Below are positions 1 to 5,281 of a stretch of 5,281 nt of DNA, in pieces. Numbering within the stretch: the first letter of the stretch is position 1; every line of letters starts with the position of its first letter. The notes under the pieces were generated by a model. It had not been told where the DNA came from, did not search any database, and saw nothing but the letters and a program-made list of their open reading frames with translations. The translations under genes were made by a program, and so were the position numbers. The stretch is from NCBI GenBank assembly GCA_012515455.1, contig JAAYYJ010000476.1, forward strand, positions 1 through 5,281. The letters are read 5' to 3'. The stretch is from Oligosphaeraceae bacterium. Its GTDB lineage: Bacteria; Verrucomicrobiota; Lentisphaeria; Oligosphaerales; Oligosphaeraceae.

Positions 1-272
1 ACAAATACCTTGTTCCCGGACAACTGTTTCCCAGTTAAGGACCAAGAATCCCAGCCGCGGGAACTGGTGAGATTGAGTCAGAATCCGCATTTGAGCTGGG
101 TACGCTCCATCGCCAGCAGAGTGCAACTACTATCTCCCTTTCCGGCGCAAAGCATGTCATTCCGAGGCTAACAGAAAACTGTGCTTTTTCGGCGCCCATC
201 TATCACAAATCATCGCACATTAACATTTAATCTGGGAAATTCCAGCGTCGAAATTGTCCAGGATCACAAGCC
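1..272. other. 5' region with no assignable gene; possible tail of an upstream gene and leader of the DUF2339 gene
   Basis: No gene can be assigned with confidence. On the plus strand, frame 1 is open from the window edge to a TAA at 169-171 (56 codons). Its Ser/Pro/Gln/Arg-rich translation matches no family I know, and this length can occur by chance. In frame 3 a short tail ending KYLVPGQLFPS stops at 36-38. It loosely resembles the C-terminal end of LacI/GntR-type regulators (a 'LVPG.L' pattern), but 11 residues are too few to decide. On the minus strand a frame is open from an ATG at 90 to the left edge, without a clear ribosome binding site. The part from about 175 to 272 is AT-richer and is the likely leader of the next gene. 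TTTAAT at 226-231 could be a -10 box, but no good -35 stands upstream. No terminator hairpin with a T-run was found. Confidence 0.4.
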
Positions 273-2798
273 ATGGAAAAATTACTGATTTCGTTGTTAA
301 CCTTGATCCTTCTTTCCGGTTGCGGTTTTCTGCTTGCACTGGTGGTTTTTCTGGTTCTGATTACCCGTCAAACCCAGCAGATATTGTCCTGTCTGCTGGA
401 AATCAAGGGACGACTGCCGGAGCCGGTCACCAGCACCCGCCCAACCATTGCTACCAGGCCCCACAGCAGTGCAACCGAACTCTTTGCCGCGCCAGTCGGG
501 GCCAAACCATTGGCTCCGGAAAAAACCACCACCGAGCCAGGTACAACTGCAACCTCTCCGCCACCTGGGGCTGAAAGTGCCGTTACCGGCAAGGTTAGAC
601 CAAGCGGCCCCAGCCACACTGCTCTTGCAGATGCCGCCGCAGTAGCCGCGGTTCTGTCGCAGCCGCCCTCATCGCCCTCTCCGCCGCCCCCCCCGCGCCC
701 GTGCCGTCCGCCCTCCCCCCTGGCCCTGGCTGTGCGGGCCCGGATGCAACTCTGGTGGAACTGGCTGTTGTACGGTCAGACCCAGAGTCCCGCCCAAAGC
801 GGCCAGCGGGCGGAAAAACTGGCCGCCACCACGTGGTTGCTGCGGGCCGGCATCCTGGTCATTGTTTTCACCGCCGCGTTCCTGCTGAAGCTGTCCATCG
901 AGCGCGGCATACTGGCCCCGGCCGGCAGAGTCGCCCTCAGTTATGCCTGGGGAGCAGCGTTGCTGCTCTGGGGGCTGAAAATGCTAAACGGGACGTACCA
1001 GCGCCTGGGCCAAGCCATCCTCGGCATCAGCCTGGTGCTCTTCTATTTCAGCACCTATGCGCTTTCCGCCATGTACCACCTCGCGCCGGAATGGACCGCC
1101 GCCATGCTGCTGATTCTGACCACGGTCGCAGCCGGGGTCATTGCCCATCACTTCTATTCATTGGCAGTGGCGCTGATTGCCATCCTGGGCGGCTATGGCA
1201 CCCCCCTGATGTTGCACACCGGCAGCAAGAATTACCCCGCGCTGTTTGCCTATATGCTGCTGCTCGGCCTGGGCGTGCTCTGGCTGGCCCTCAAACGCAA
1301 CTGGCTGCCGTTGAACTGGCTGGCAATGCTGTTCTGCTACGCCCTGTATTACCTCTCCTACTGGAAATTCTACGCCCCCGAGGACTTCCTGCTGCTGCTC
1401 CTGGCCCTGTTCTTGTTCTTTGCCCTGTATTCCACTGCCACCTTCATCCATAACCTCCGACGGCGCATCCCTGCCACCGTCCTGGAAGTGCTGGCACTGC
1501 TGACCAATGCCAGCCTGTTCTTCCTGCTATCCTGGCTGCTGATTGACCGCCAATGCGCGGACCGGCTCTATTTTGCCCCCCTGACCCTGGGACTGGCCTT
1601 GTTTTATGTGGCCCATGCATATTTGTTTTTGCATCTGAAACTCTCCGACAAAGGGCTGGTACTGTCCTTCCTGGGGCTGGCAGCATTTTTCCTGGCCCTG
1701 ACCTTCCCGGTTGTGCTCGCCGAAGAATGGCTGGGAGCCGCCTGGGCTTTGCAGGCATTGCTGATGCTCTGGCTCGGATTTACCTTGCAGAGCCGTTTTT
1801 TGCGCGCCACCGCCTGGCTACTGTTCGGGCTGATACTCCTGCGCTATCTCTTTTATGACCTCTCACAGGCATTCTCCGGCATTCGCCCGCAGGACAGCGA
1901 TCTGTTTCTGAGCGATTTCTGGTCCAGACTGGTGCAGTTCTGTGTACCCATCGCGGCGCTAGCCGCGGCCGCCCGGCTCTGCCAGCGGCCGCCTGCCACA
2001 GCTGACCTGTCGGTTCCGCCCGGCAGTGACCTCAAAGAGCGACGCCTGCCGGCATCACCCCCACTGGTACTGCTGGGCTTTGGCGCTGCCCTCTTGTTCC
2101 TCTACCTGAATCTGGAAATTTACCGTACCATCGGATTCTGTTATGCGCCCCTGCGGTCACCTGCGATCACCTGGCTGTGGCTTCTGGCTGCCTTCGTCCT
2201 GGCCCGGCTGACCCTGCACTGCCCCCGGAACCTCTGGCGCCATCTGTTCACCGCACTGCTGCTGGCCATCCTCGCCAAGACCTTCCTGCACGATTTCCTA
2301 GATGTAAACCGCCCGGGCTGGCAAATGCTCTACACCCTGCCGGCATTCCTCTGGCGCGACAGCGCCATGCGGATTCTGAATTTCGCCGTGCTGGTGCTGG
2401 CCCTCTCCGGATTCCAGGCAATATTCCGGGAACAGGAGCAGCGCTTGGGAAACCTCTGCGCCATGCTGTGGCCGGCACTGCTGTTCATCTATGCCACCTG
2501 TGAGCTCAACACCATCCTGCAGGCAAAACTACCCGGGCTGATGGGCGGAGGCGTGTCGGTGCTCTGGGGCATCTTCGCTTTCTGCTTCGTCTACCGGGGG
2601 CTGCAAAGAGACCACGCACCGCTGCGCTACCTCGGATTGGCGCTCTTCACCATTATTGTCGGCAAGGTCTTCTTCTACGACCTCAGTCAGCTGGATGCCA
2701 TCTACCGGATCATCGCTTTCCTGCTCTTCGGACTCATGCTCATGGGAGCCGCTTTCGTGTACCTCAAAGCCTGGAGAACTGACCCGGGACAACACTGA
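273..2798 (+). CDS. DUF2339 family polytopic membrane protein
   Basis: An 841-residue inner-membrane protein of the DUF2339 family, whose function is unknown. One hydrophobic helix (about residues 4-30) is followed by a short polar stretch and a low-complexity Pro/Thr/Ala linker (about 48-150, with a proline-rich core at 131-149). From about 186 to 830 there are roughly 20 or more predicted membrane segments. Family-like landmarks are WLLRAGILVIVFTAAFLLK near 188-206, AILGGYGTPL near 303-312, the repeated 'K/Y-x-F-x-x-D' type motifs (RYLFYDLS near 524, AKTFLHDF near 668, GKVFFYDLSQLDAIYRI near 797) and the C-terminal LLFGLMLMGAAFVYLK. The ATG at 273 is chosen because AGGA at 260-263 lies 9 nt upstream and the hydrophobic N-terminus begins there. 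In other bacteria this family is linked to envelope functions only by context. The linker is encoded by C-rich DNA including a run of eight C at 687-694. The family call is from recalled motifs, not a search. Confidence 0.9.
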   Translation: MEKLLISLLTLILLSGCGFLLALVVFLVLITRQTQQILSCLLEIKGRLPEPVTSTRPTIATRPHSSATELFAAPVGAKPLAPEKTTTEPGTTATSPPPGAESAVTGKVRPSGPSHTALADAAAVAAVLSQPPSSPSPPPPPRPCRPPSPLALAVRARMQLWWNWLLYGQTQSPAQSGQRAEKLAATTWLLRAGILVIVFTAAFLLKLSIERGILAPAGRVALSYAWGAALLLWGLKMLNGTYQRLGQAILGISLVLFYFSTYALSAMYHLAPEWTAAMLLILTTVAAGVIAHHFYSLAVALIAILGGYGTPLMLHTGSKNYPALFAYMLLLGLGVLWLALKRNWLPLNWLAMLFCYALYYLSYWKFYAPEDFLLLLLALFLFFALYSTATFIHNLRRRIPATVLEVLALLTNASLFFLLSWLLIDRQCADRLYFAPLTLGLALFYVAHAYLFLHLKLSDKGLVLSFLGLAAFFLALTFPVVLAEEWLGAAWALQALLMLWLGFTLQSRFLRATAWLLFGLILLRYLFYDLSQAFSGIRPQDSDLFLSDFWSRLVQFCVPIAALAAAARLCQRPPATADLSVPPGSDLKERRLPASPPLVLLGFGAALLFLYLNLEIYRTIGFCYAPLRSPAITWLWLLAAFVLARLTLHCPRNLWRHLFTALLLAILAKTFLHDFLDVNRPGWQMLYTLPAFLWRDSAMRILNFAVLVLALSGFQAIFREQEQRLGNLCAMLWPALLFIYATCELNTILQAKLPGLMGGGVSVLWGIFAFCFVYRGLQRDHAPLRYLGLALFTIIVGKVFFYDLSQLDAIYRIIAFLLFGLMLMGAAFVYLKAWRTDPGQH

Positions 2799-2932
2799 TG
2801 TCGACCCTGCCGCCAGCCCACAGCACCACTCTGGCACAAAATGCGGCCCCGGTACTCCACCCTGCCCCGGCTGCCTTCAGGGTGTATATTATGACTTTAA
2901 CCGCCACCGCAGCTGCCATCCCACCAATATAA
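2798..2932 (+). CDS. possible 44-codon small ORF linking the DUF2339 and AEC genes
   Basis: This short frame begins with an ATG that shares its A with the TGA stop of the DUF2339 gene (TGATG at 2796-2800). It ends with TAA at 2930-2932, four bases before the ATG of the AEC permease. GGGA at 2786-2789 lies 8 nt upstream of its start and could act as a ribosome binding site. The 44-residue product is rich in Ala, Pro and Thr, has no recognisable domain and matches nothing I know. Stop-start overlap at one end and a 4-nt gap at the other are the geometry expected of translational coupling. This matters because the AEC start has no Shine-Dalgarno sequence of its own. It may equally be a chance frame in a GC-rich spacer; composition alone does not settle it. 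Confidence 0.3.
   Translation: MSTLPPAHSTTLAQNAAPVLHPAPAAFRVYIMTLTATAAAIPPI
2858..2884. repeat. inverted repeat CACCCTG-N13-CAGGGTG in the DUF2339-AEC spacer
   Basis: A perfect 7-bp inverted repeat has arms CACCCTG (2858-2864) and CAGGGTG (2878-2884) separated by 13 nt. The arms lie 20 bp apart, about two helical turns, which suits a dimeric DNA-binding protein. The same arms could form an RNA hairpin. The right arm runs directly into TATATTAT and not into a T-run, so it is a poor intrinsic terminator. It could be an operator for a promoter in front of the AEC gene, an attenuating hairpin, or chance. It lies inside the possible 44-codon ORF. Confidence 0.35.
2885..2892 (+). promoter_or_regulatory. 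possible -10 element upstream of the AEC permease gene
   Basis: TATATTAT contains two overlapping matches to TATAAT (TATATT and TATTAT), each with one mismatch. The nine bases GTATATTAT (2884-2892) recur exactly at 4033-4041, where they form the -10 region of the regulator promoter. No convincing -35 is seen 16-18 nt upstream; that stretch is C-rich and overlaps the inverted repeat, so the promoter would probably need an activator or an alternative sigma factor. Transcription from here would leave a leader of roughly 40 nt before the ATG at 2937. Confidence 0.3.
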
Positions 2933-2936
2933 CCGC

Positions 2937-3959
2937 ATGTCAATTTTTCTTGTCAGCTTCCTGTCCGTTCTGAAACTGGTATTGGTAATTCTTATCGGTG
3001 TCTGGCTGGGCCGCAGTGGCATCCTGAACCAGAACGCCCGCAATGCTCTGAGCAAAATCATCATCACGGTCATGCTGCCGAGTCTGCTGGTGGTCTCGCT
3101 CAGTCAAAATGCCGGCCTGGAGAATTTGGGCAAATGGTCCTTCTTGCTGATCGCGGCGGCTGTTTTCGCCCTCTGCGGTTTAGCCATCGGCACTCTATTC
3201 GGCTGGCTGTTCCGGGTCCCGAAAGGACTGCGGCGCCTCTTAAGCACCAGCACCTCGCTGGGAAATGCCAGCTATCTGCCTATGCCGCTGCTGGCCGCCA
3301 TCGCCGCCGGAGCACCGCTGTTCGCTAACGACCCCGGCGCCGAATCCCGCAGCATCGCGTATATCTCCGTCTTCCTGATGTGCCATTCGCCACTGCTCTG
3401 GCTGCTGGGATACCCATCCCTGTCGGGAAAATCCTGGCGCGAAATCAACTGGCGCATGATCCTGAACCCGCCCATCCTCGCCTCCAGCACCGGGCTGCTG
3501 CTGGCCACCGTGCCGGCCTTGAATGCACTGATTGTGCAGCCGGCGGCCCCCCTGCGCATCCTCATCGATACCGGACAGCTGATCAGCCACGGCGTTTTCC
3601 CCTGCGCATTGCTGATCCTCGGCGCAAACCTGGCGGAAAAACTGCCCCCCGGACAAACCGTGCCCTGGAATGCCTACCTGGCCCTCGCCTTGGGTAAACT
3701 CGTCATCCTGCCCGGCATCGGCTTTGGCCTGACCATCCTGGCCCGGAATCAAGGCTGGATTCCTGACGACCCCATGTTCATGCTGGTCCTTATGGTCGAA
3801 GCCGCAGTACCCCCGGCAAATAACCTGATGATCATGTGCCAAATGCATAAAAACGGCGAGGCAGCCATCGCCAGACTCCTGCTCTGCGCCTACTGTCTGG
3901 CCATCCCTTCACTGACCTTCGCAATCATGATCTTCCTCAAAGCAGCAAACAGTAACTGA
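2937..3959 (+). CDS. AEC family (auxin efflux carrier-like) transporter
   Basis: A 340-residue inner-membrane permease of the AEC family (Mem_trans domain), whose bacterial members export or take up small organic anions such as malate. The substrate here cannot be read from sequence. About ten membrane segments are visible (near residues 5-24, 40-57, 66-92, 110-126, 138-157, 177-197, 215-232, 244-268, 281-300 and 309-335). They form two five-helix halves around a polar middle. Family-like motifs are LGNASYLPMPLL (108-119), NPPILAS (177-183), LILGANL (226-232) and VPPANNLMIMCQM (291-303). The last has the Pro-containing helix break typical of the second half and looks more like eukaryotic PILS-type members than the usual enterobacterial ones. 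ATG 2937 is the only ATG after the in-frame stop at 2898-2900, so the start is fairly secure, yet no Shine-Dalgarno sequence precedes it. Length is normal for the family (about 300-380). Confidence 0.9.
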   Translation: MSIFLVSFLSVLKLVLVILIGVWLGRSGILNQNARNALSKIIITVMLPSLLVVSLSQNAGLENLGKWSFLLIAAAVFALCGLAIGTLFGWLFRVPKGLRRLLSTSTSLGNASYLPMPLLAAIAAGAPLFANDPGAESRSIAYISVFLMCHSPLLWLLGYPSLSGKSWREINWRMILNPPILASSTGLLLATVPALNALIVQPAAPLRILIDTGQLISHGVFPCALLILGANLAEKLPPGQTVPWNAYLALALGKLVILPGIGFGLTILARNQGWIPDDPMFMLVLMVEAAVPPANNLMIMCQMHKNGEAAIARLLLCAYCLAIPSLTFAIMIFLKAANSN

Positions 3960-4011
3960 AACTGCTATCCGAAACAAAATCCAGATCAGAGTCGTTTTCT
4001 ATGTTTTTTGC

Positions 4012-4039
4012 TTGCTTTCCTCAACCGGTTGAGTATATT
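4012..4039 (+). promoter_or_regulatory. sigma70-type promoter of the LacI-type regulator gene
   Basis: A -35-like TTGCTT (4012-4017) and a -10-like TATATT (4034-4039) are separated by 16 nt. An overlapping TATTAT at 4036-4041 would give 18 nt. The upstream stretch 3994-4020 is rich in T. The spacer is taken up almost exactly by the perfect palindrome at 4020-4033, so a bound repressor would block polymerase. With this -10, transcription would start near 4046, only about 14 nt before the ATG at 4060, giving a very short leader that still includes the ribosome binding site. Boundaries are by eye. Confidence 0.6.
4020..4033. promoter_or_regulatory. LacI-family operator, probably autoregulatory
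   Basis: CTCAACCGGTTGAG is a perfect 14-bp palindrome with a central CG step, the hallmark of LacI/GalR-family operators, in which the hinge helices pry open the central CpG. It sits between the -35 and -10 elements of the gene for a LacI-type protein, which strongly suggests negative autoregulation. I found no second copy by eye elsewhere in the window, including in front of the prepilin-like gene. The assignment to this particular regulator is inferred from position. Confidence 0.7.
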
Positions 4040-4046
4040 ATCCTCC

Positions 4047-4051
4047 AGAGG
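4047..4051 (+). promoter_or_regulatory. ribosome binding site that sets the regulator start at 4060
   Basis: AGAGG at 4047-4051 lies 8 nt upstream of the ATG at 4060, ideal spacing. An in-frame GTG at 4051 overlaps the site and has no Shine-Dalgarno sequence at a suitable distance, so ATG 4060 is the better start. Confidence 0.7.
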
Positions 4052-4059
4052 TGTGCAGC

Positions 4060-5100
4060 ATGTCAAAATCCGGCCGTATAACGATCCGCGAGCTTGCCCG
4101 TTTGGCAGGGGTAGACAAGTCTATTGTTTCCAAGGTAGTGAATGGCGTATCTGCGGGTCAGGTTAGCGCGGTCAAGCAGGCGCGGATTGAATCTTTGATC
4201 CAGGAGCACCATTATGTGCCTCAGAATGCGGCCCGGTCTTTAGCCCGTCGCTGCAATCATCAGCTGGCCTTTTTGCTCACTGGCCCGACGCAGAACAGTT
4301 TTGCCAACAGTGCTTTCAGTCAAATATTATCCGGCTTTGCGCAGCAATGCCGGAACCTCGGCTACCAATGTCAGGTTTTGAGCATTGAGAGTGCTGAATT
4401 GAGTGCTTTTCTGCAACCGGAGAACCTGTATCGTCTGGGCATTGACGGTTGTGTCCTGGCCGGGACAAATTCCGAGTTATGCCCGGAGAACCTCACTGCC
4501 ATTCGGATGCCATTTCTGCTTCTCGGCTGGGAATATCTGCGGGACGTCCTACCTGTGATCAGCCGGGACAGCAGCCGGGAATACCGTGAAATGCTGGACT
4601 ACGGCTATTCGCTGGGACACCGTCATATAATGTATGACAGCATCTCCCCCATCAGCCAGGCTCGCTTTCAGAAGCTCGCCGTGCACTATCCCGGAGTCAG
4701 CGTTGAATCTTGTCCTGCTGACTCCCAGCTCGATGAGTTTGCCCTCGCGGCCCGCCAGGCGTCGGCCTATGCGGCTAGACCGGCCGGAGAACGCCCCACC
4801 CTGCTCTGGGGGTCAGATCATTTCTGCTGCTCATTTGCCACCCATTTACGACAGTTTGGTTTTTCCTGCCCCGGGGATATCAGTATCGTCTCCTACAGCG
4901 AATCCTGGTCGGCCGCCTGCTACAACCCGCCCTTGACCACCTATTCACTGGATTTCCGCCAATGGGGCAGTACGGCTGTCGAGGTAATACTGCAGATCAT
5001 CAACGGCGGTCTTGACCTCGCCGCCTCCATTGAGTTGGCTAACCACCACATTCCGCGCAGTATCTGGCAGCACCGGCAGTCGGTGTGCCGGCTTTCCTGA
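4060..5100 (+). CDS. LacI/GalR family transcriptional regulator
   Basis: A 346-residue cytoplasmic DNA-binding protein, probably a dimeric repressor released by a small ligand, most often a sugar in this family. The N-terminal helix-turn-helix covers residues 7-28 (TIRELARLAGVDKSIVSKVV); by alignment to LacI, K20, S21 and K25 occupy the specificity positions Tyr17, Gln18 and Arg22. A hinge helix follows at about 52-64 (YVPQNAARSLARR), with L61 matching the leucine that enters the minor groove at the central CG. Residues 68-340 form a periplasmic-binding-protein-like effector domain. Its typical late motifs are WGSDHFC near 250-256, CPGDISIVSYSE at 270-281, PLTTYSLDFRQWGSTAVEVI near 291-310 and IPRSI near 331. 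Eleven cysteines are present, unusually many. Length is normal for the family (about 330-350). The palindrome in its own promoter points to autorepression, and the prepilin-like gene 74 bp downstream may belong to the same unit. The ligand is unknown. Confidence 0.93.
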   Translation: MSKSGRITIRELARLAGVDKSIVSKVVNGVSAGQVSAVKQARIESLIQEHHYVPQNAARSLARRCNHQLAFLLTGPTQNSFANSAFSQILSGFAQQCRNLGYQCQVLSIESAELSAFLQPENLYRLGIDGCVLAGTNSELCPENLTAIRMPFLLLGWEYLRDVLPVISRDSSREYREMLDYGYSLGHRHIMYDSISPISQARFQKLAVHYPGVSVESCPADSQLDEFALAARQASAYAARPAGERPTLLWGSDHFCCSFATHLRQFGFSCPGDISIVSYSESWSAACYNPPLTTYSLDFRQWGSTAVEVILQIINGGLDLAASIELANHHIPRSIWQHRQSVCRLS

Positions 5101-5139
5101 TACCATTTGTGCAAACCTGAGTTCTCACAGGCGAAATCT

Positions 5140-5175
5140 TAATCACTGTCAATACTAAAACAGGGAGTCTGATTA
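5140..5175 (+). promoter_or_regulatory. possible RNA hairpin around the ribosome binding site of the prepilin-like gene
   Basis: TAATCA (5140-5145) is complementary to TGATTA (5170-5175), which includes the first base of the start codon. Just inside, CTGT (5146-5149) is complementary to ACAG (5160-5163). The Shine-Dalgarno sequence AGGGAG (5162-5167) would lie partly in the inner stem and partly in a six-base bulge. Such a fold could reduce ribosome access, but the stems are short and AT-rich, so stability is doubtful. Confidence 0.2.
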
Positions 5176-5281
5176 TGCTCAATAAATCCGGAACCCATAC
5201 GATTATCGGCAAAGTGGCGCACTGCAACCCAGGGCGTTGTGGGTTCACCTTGATTGAGCTGCTGGTGGTCATTGCCATCAT
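5175..5281 (+). CDS. prepilin-type N-terminal cleavage/methylation domain protein (5' part only)
   Basis: The first 35 codons of a gene that runs off the right edge. Its product starts with a 23-residue polar leader ending in Gly, followed by FTLIELLVVIAII, the hallmark class III signal of type IV pilins and type II secretion pseudopilins. A prepilin peptidase would cut between G23 and F24 and methylate F24; the conserved glutamate at position +5 is E28, and the hydrophobic stretch is the membrane helix. AGGGAG at 5162-5167 lies 7 nt before the ATG and supports this start. In Planctomycetes-Verrucomicrobia-Lentisphaerae bacteria this signal heads large families of pseudopilin-like proteins of unknown role (DUF1559 or H-X9-DG type). 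The rest of the protein is outside the window, so the subfamily is unknown. Two cysteines (C17, C22) lie in the leader. Confidence 0.9.
   Translation, partial: MLNKSGTHTIIGKVAHCNPGRCGFTLIELLVVIAI

Noticed and set aside
12..67. Inverted segments GTTCCCG/CGGGAAC and CCAGTT/AACTGG near the left edge
   Set aside because: Loops are long (39 and 25 nt), no T-run follows, and the two pairings cross each other, so they do not form one convincing structure.
273..335. Lipobox-like LSGC at residues 14-17 of the DUF2339 protein
   Set aside because: The pattern fits a lipoprotein signal, but the hydrophobic stretch continues past the cysteine to residue 30, which suits a membrane anchor better than a cleaved lipoprotein.
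701..1453. 250-codon plus-strand frame inside the DUF2339 gene
   Set aside because: It overlaps a clear membrane-protein gene in another frame, and its Pro/Arg/His/Ala-rich translation is typical of an out-of-frame reading of GC-rich DNA.
3240..3848. 202-codon minus-strand frame opposite the AEC gene
   Set aside because: Its Gly/Gln/His-rich translation is the antisense image of hydrophobic codons, with no recognisable domain; the plus-strand gene explains the open frame.
3971..4010. GAAAC/GTTTTC complementarity and a T-run after the AEC gene as a terminator
   Set aside because: The stem is short, imperfect and AT-rich with a long loop, and the T-run is better explained as part of the regulator promoter region.
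5073..5091. Hairpin CCGGCA-N7-TGCCGG at the 3' end of the regulator gene
   Set aside because: It lies in coding sequence and is followed by CTTTCCTGA, not a T-run, so it does not qualify as an intrinsic terminator.
5106..5115. TTTGTGCAAA as a second regulator operator before the prepilin-like gene
   Set aside because: It lacks the central CG and shares no half-site with CTCAACCGGTTGAG.

Overview
The window looks like chromosomal DNA from a moderately GC-rich bacterium, most plausibly of the Planctomycetes-Verrucomicrobia-Lentisphaerae group and perhaps Lentisphaerota. The main clue is at the right edge: a LacI-type regulator is followed directly by a gene starting with a class III (prepilin-type) signal ending in FTLIELLVVIAII. 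That pairing is common in those genomes. The taxonomic call is an inference from gene content; there is no rRNA or other marker gene here.

Layout: 1-272 holds no gene that can be assigned with confidence; a reading frame open from the left edge may be the tail of an upstream gene. 273-2798 encodes a very hydrophobic 841-residue protein of the DUF2339 family. 2799-2936 is a 138-bp spacer with a possible 44-codon ORF, a GC-rich inverted repeat and a TATATTAT box. 2937-3959 encodes an AEC-family (auxin efflux carrier-like) permease. 3960-4059 holds a convincing promoter with a perfect 14-bp palindrome between its -35 and -10 elements. 4060-5100 encodes a LacI/GalR-type regulator. 5175 to the right edge is the start of a prepilin-like gene, cut off by the window. 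All recognised genes lie on the plus strand.

Functionally, the first two genes encode inner-membrane proteins with unknown substrates, and may be co-transcribed or only adjacent. The regulator probably represses its own promoter through the palindrome and may also control the prepilin-like gene and whatever follows it. In related bacteria such pairs often sit next to carbohydrate-degradation genes, but none is visible here. I see no CRISPR array, tRNA, rRNA, insertion sequence or defence system. The window is mostly ordinary; the points worth a second look are regulatory: the operator, the small coupling ORF and the spacer dyad.
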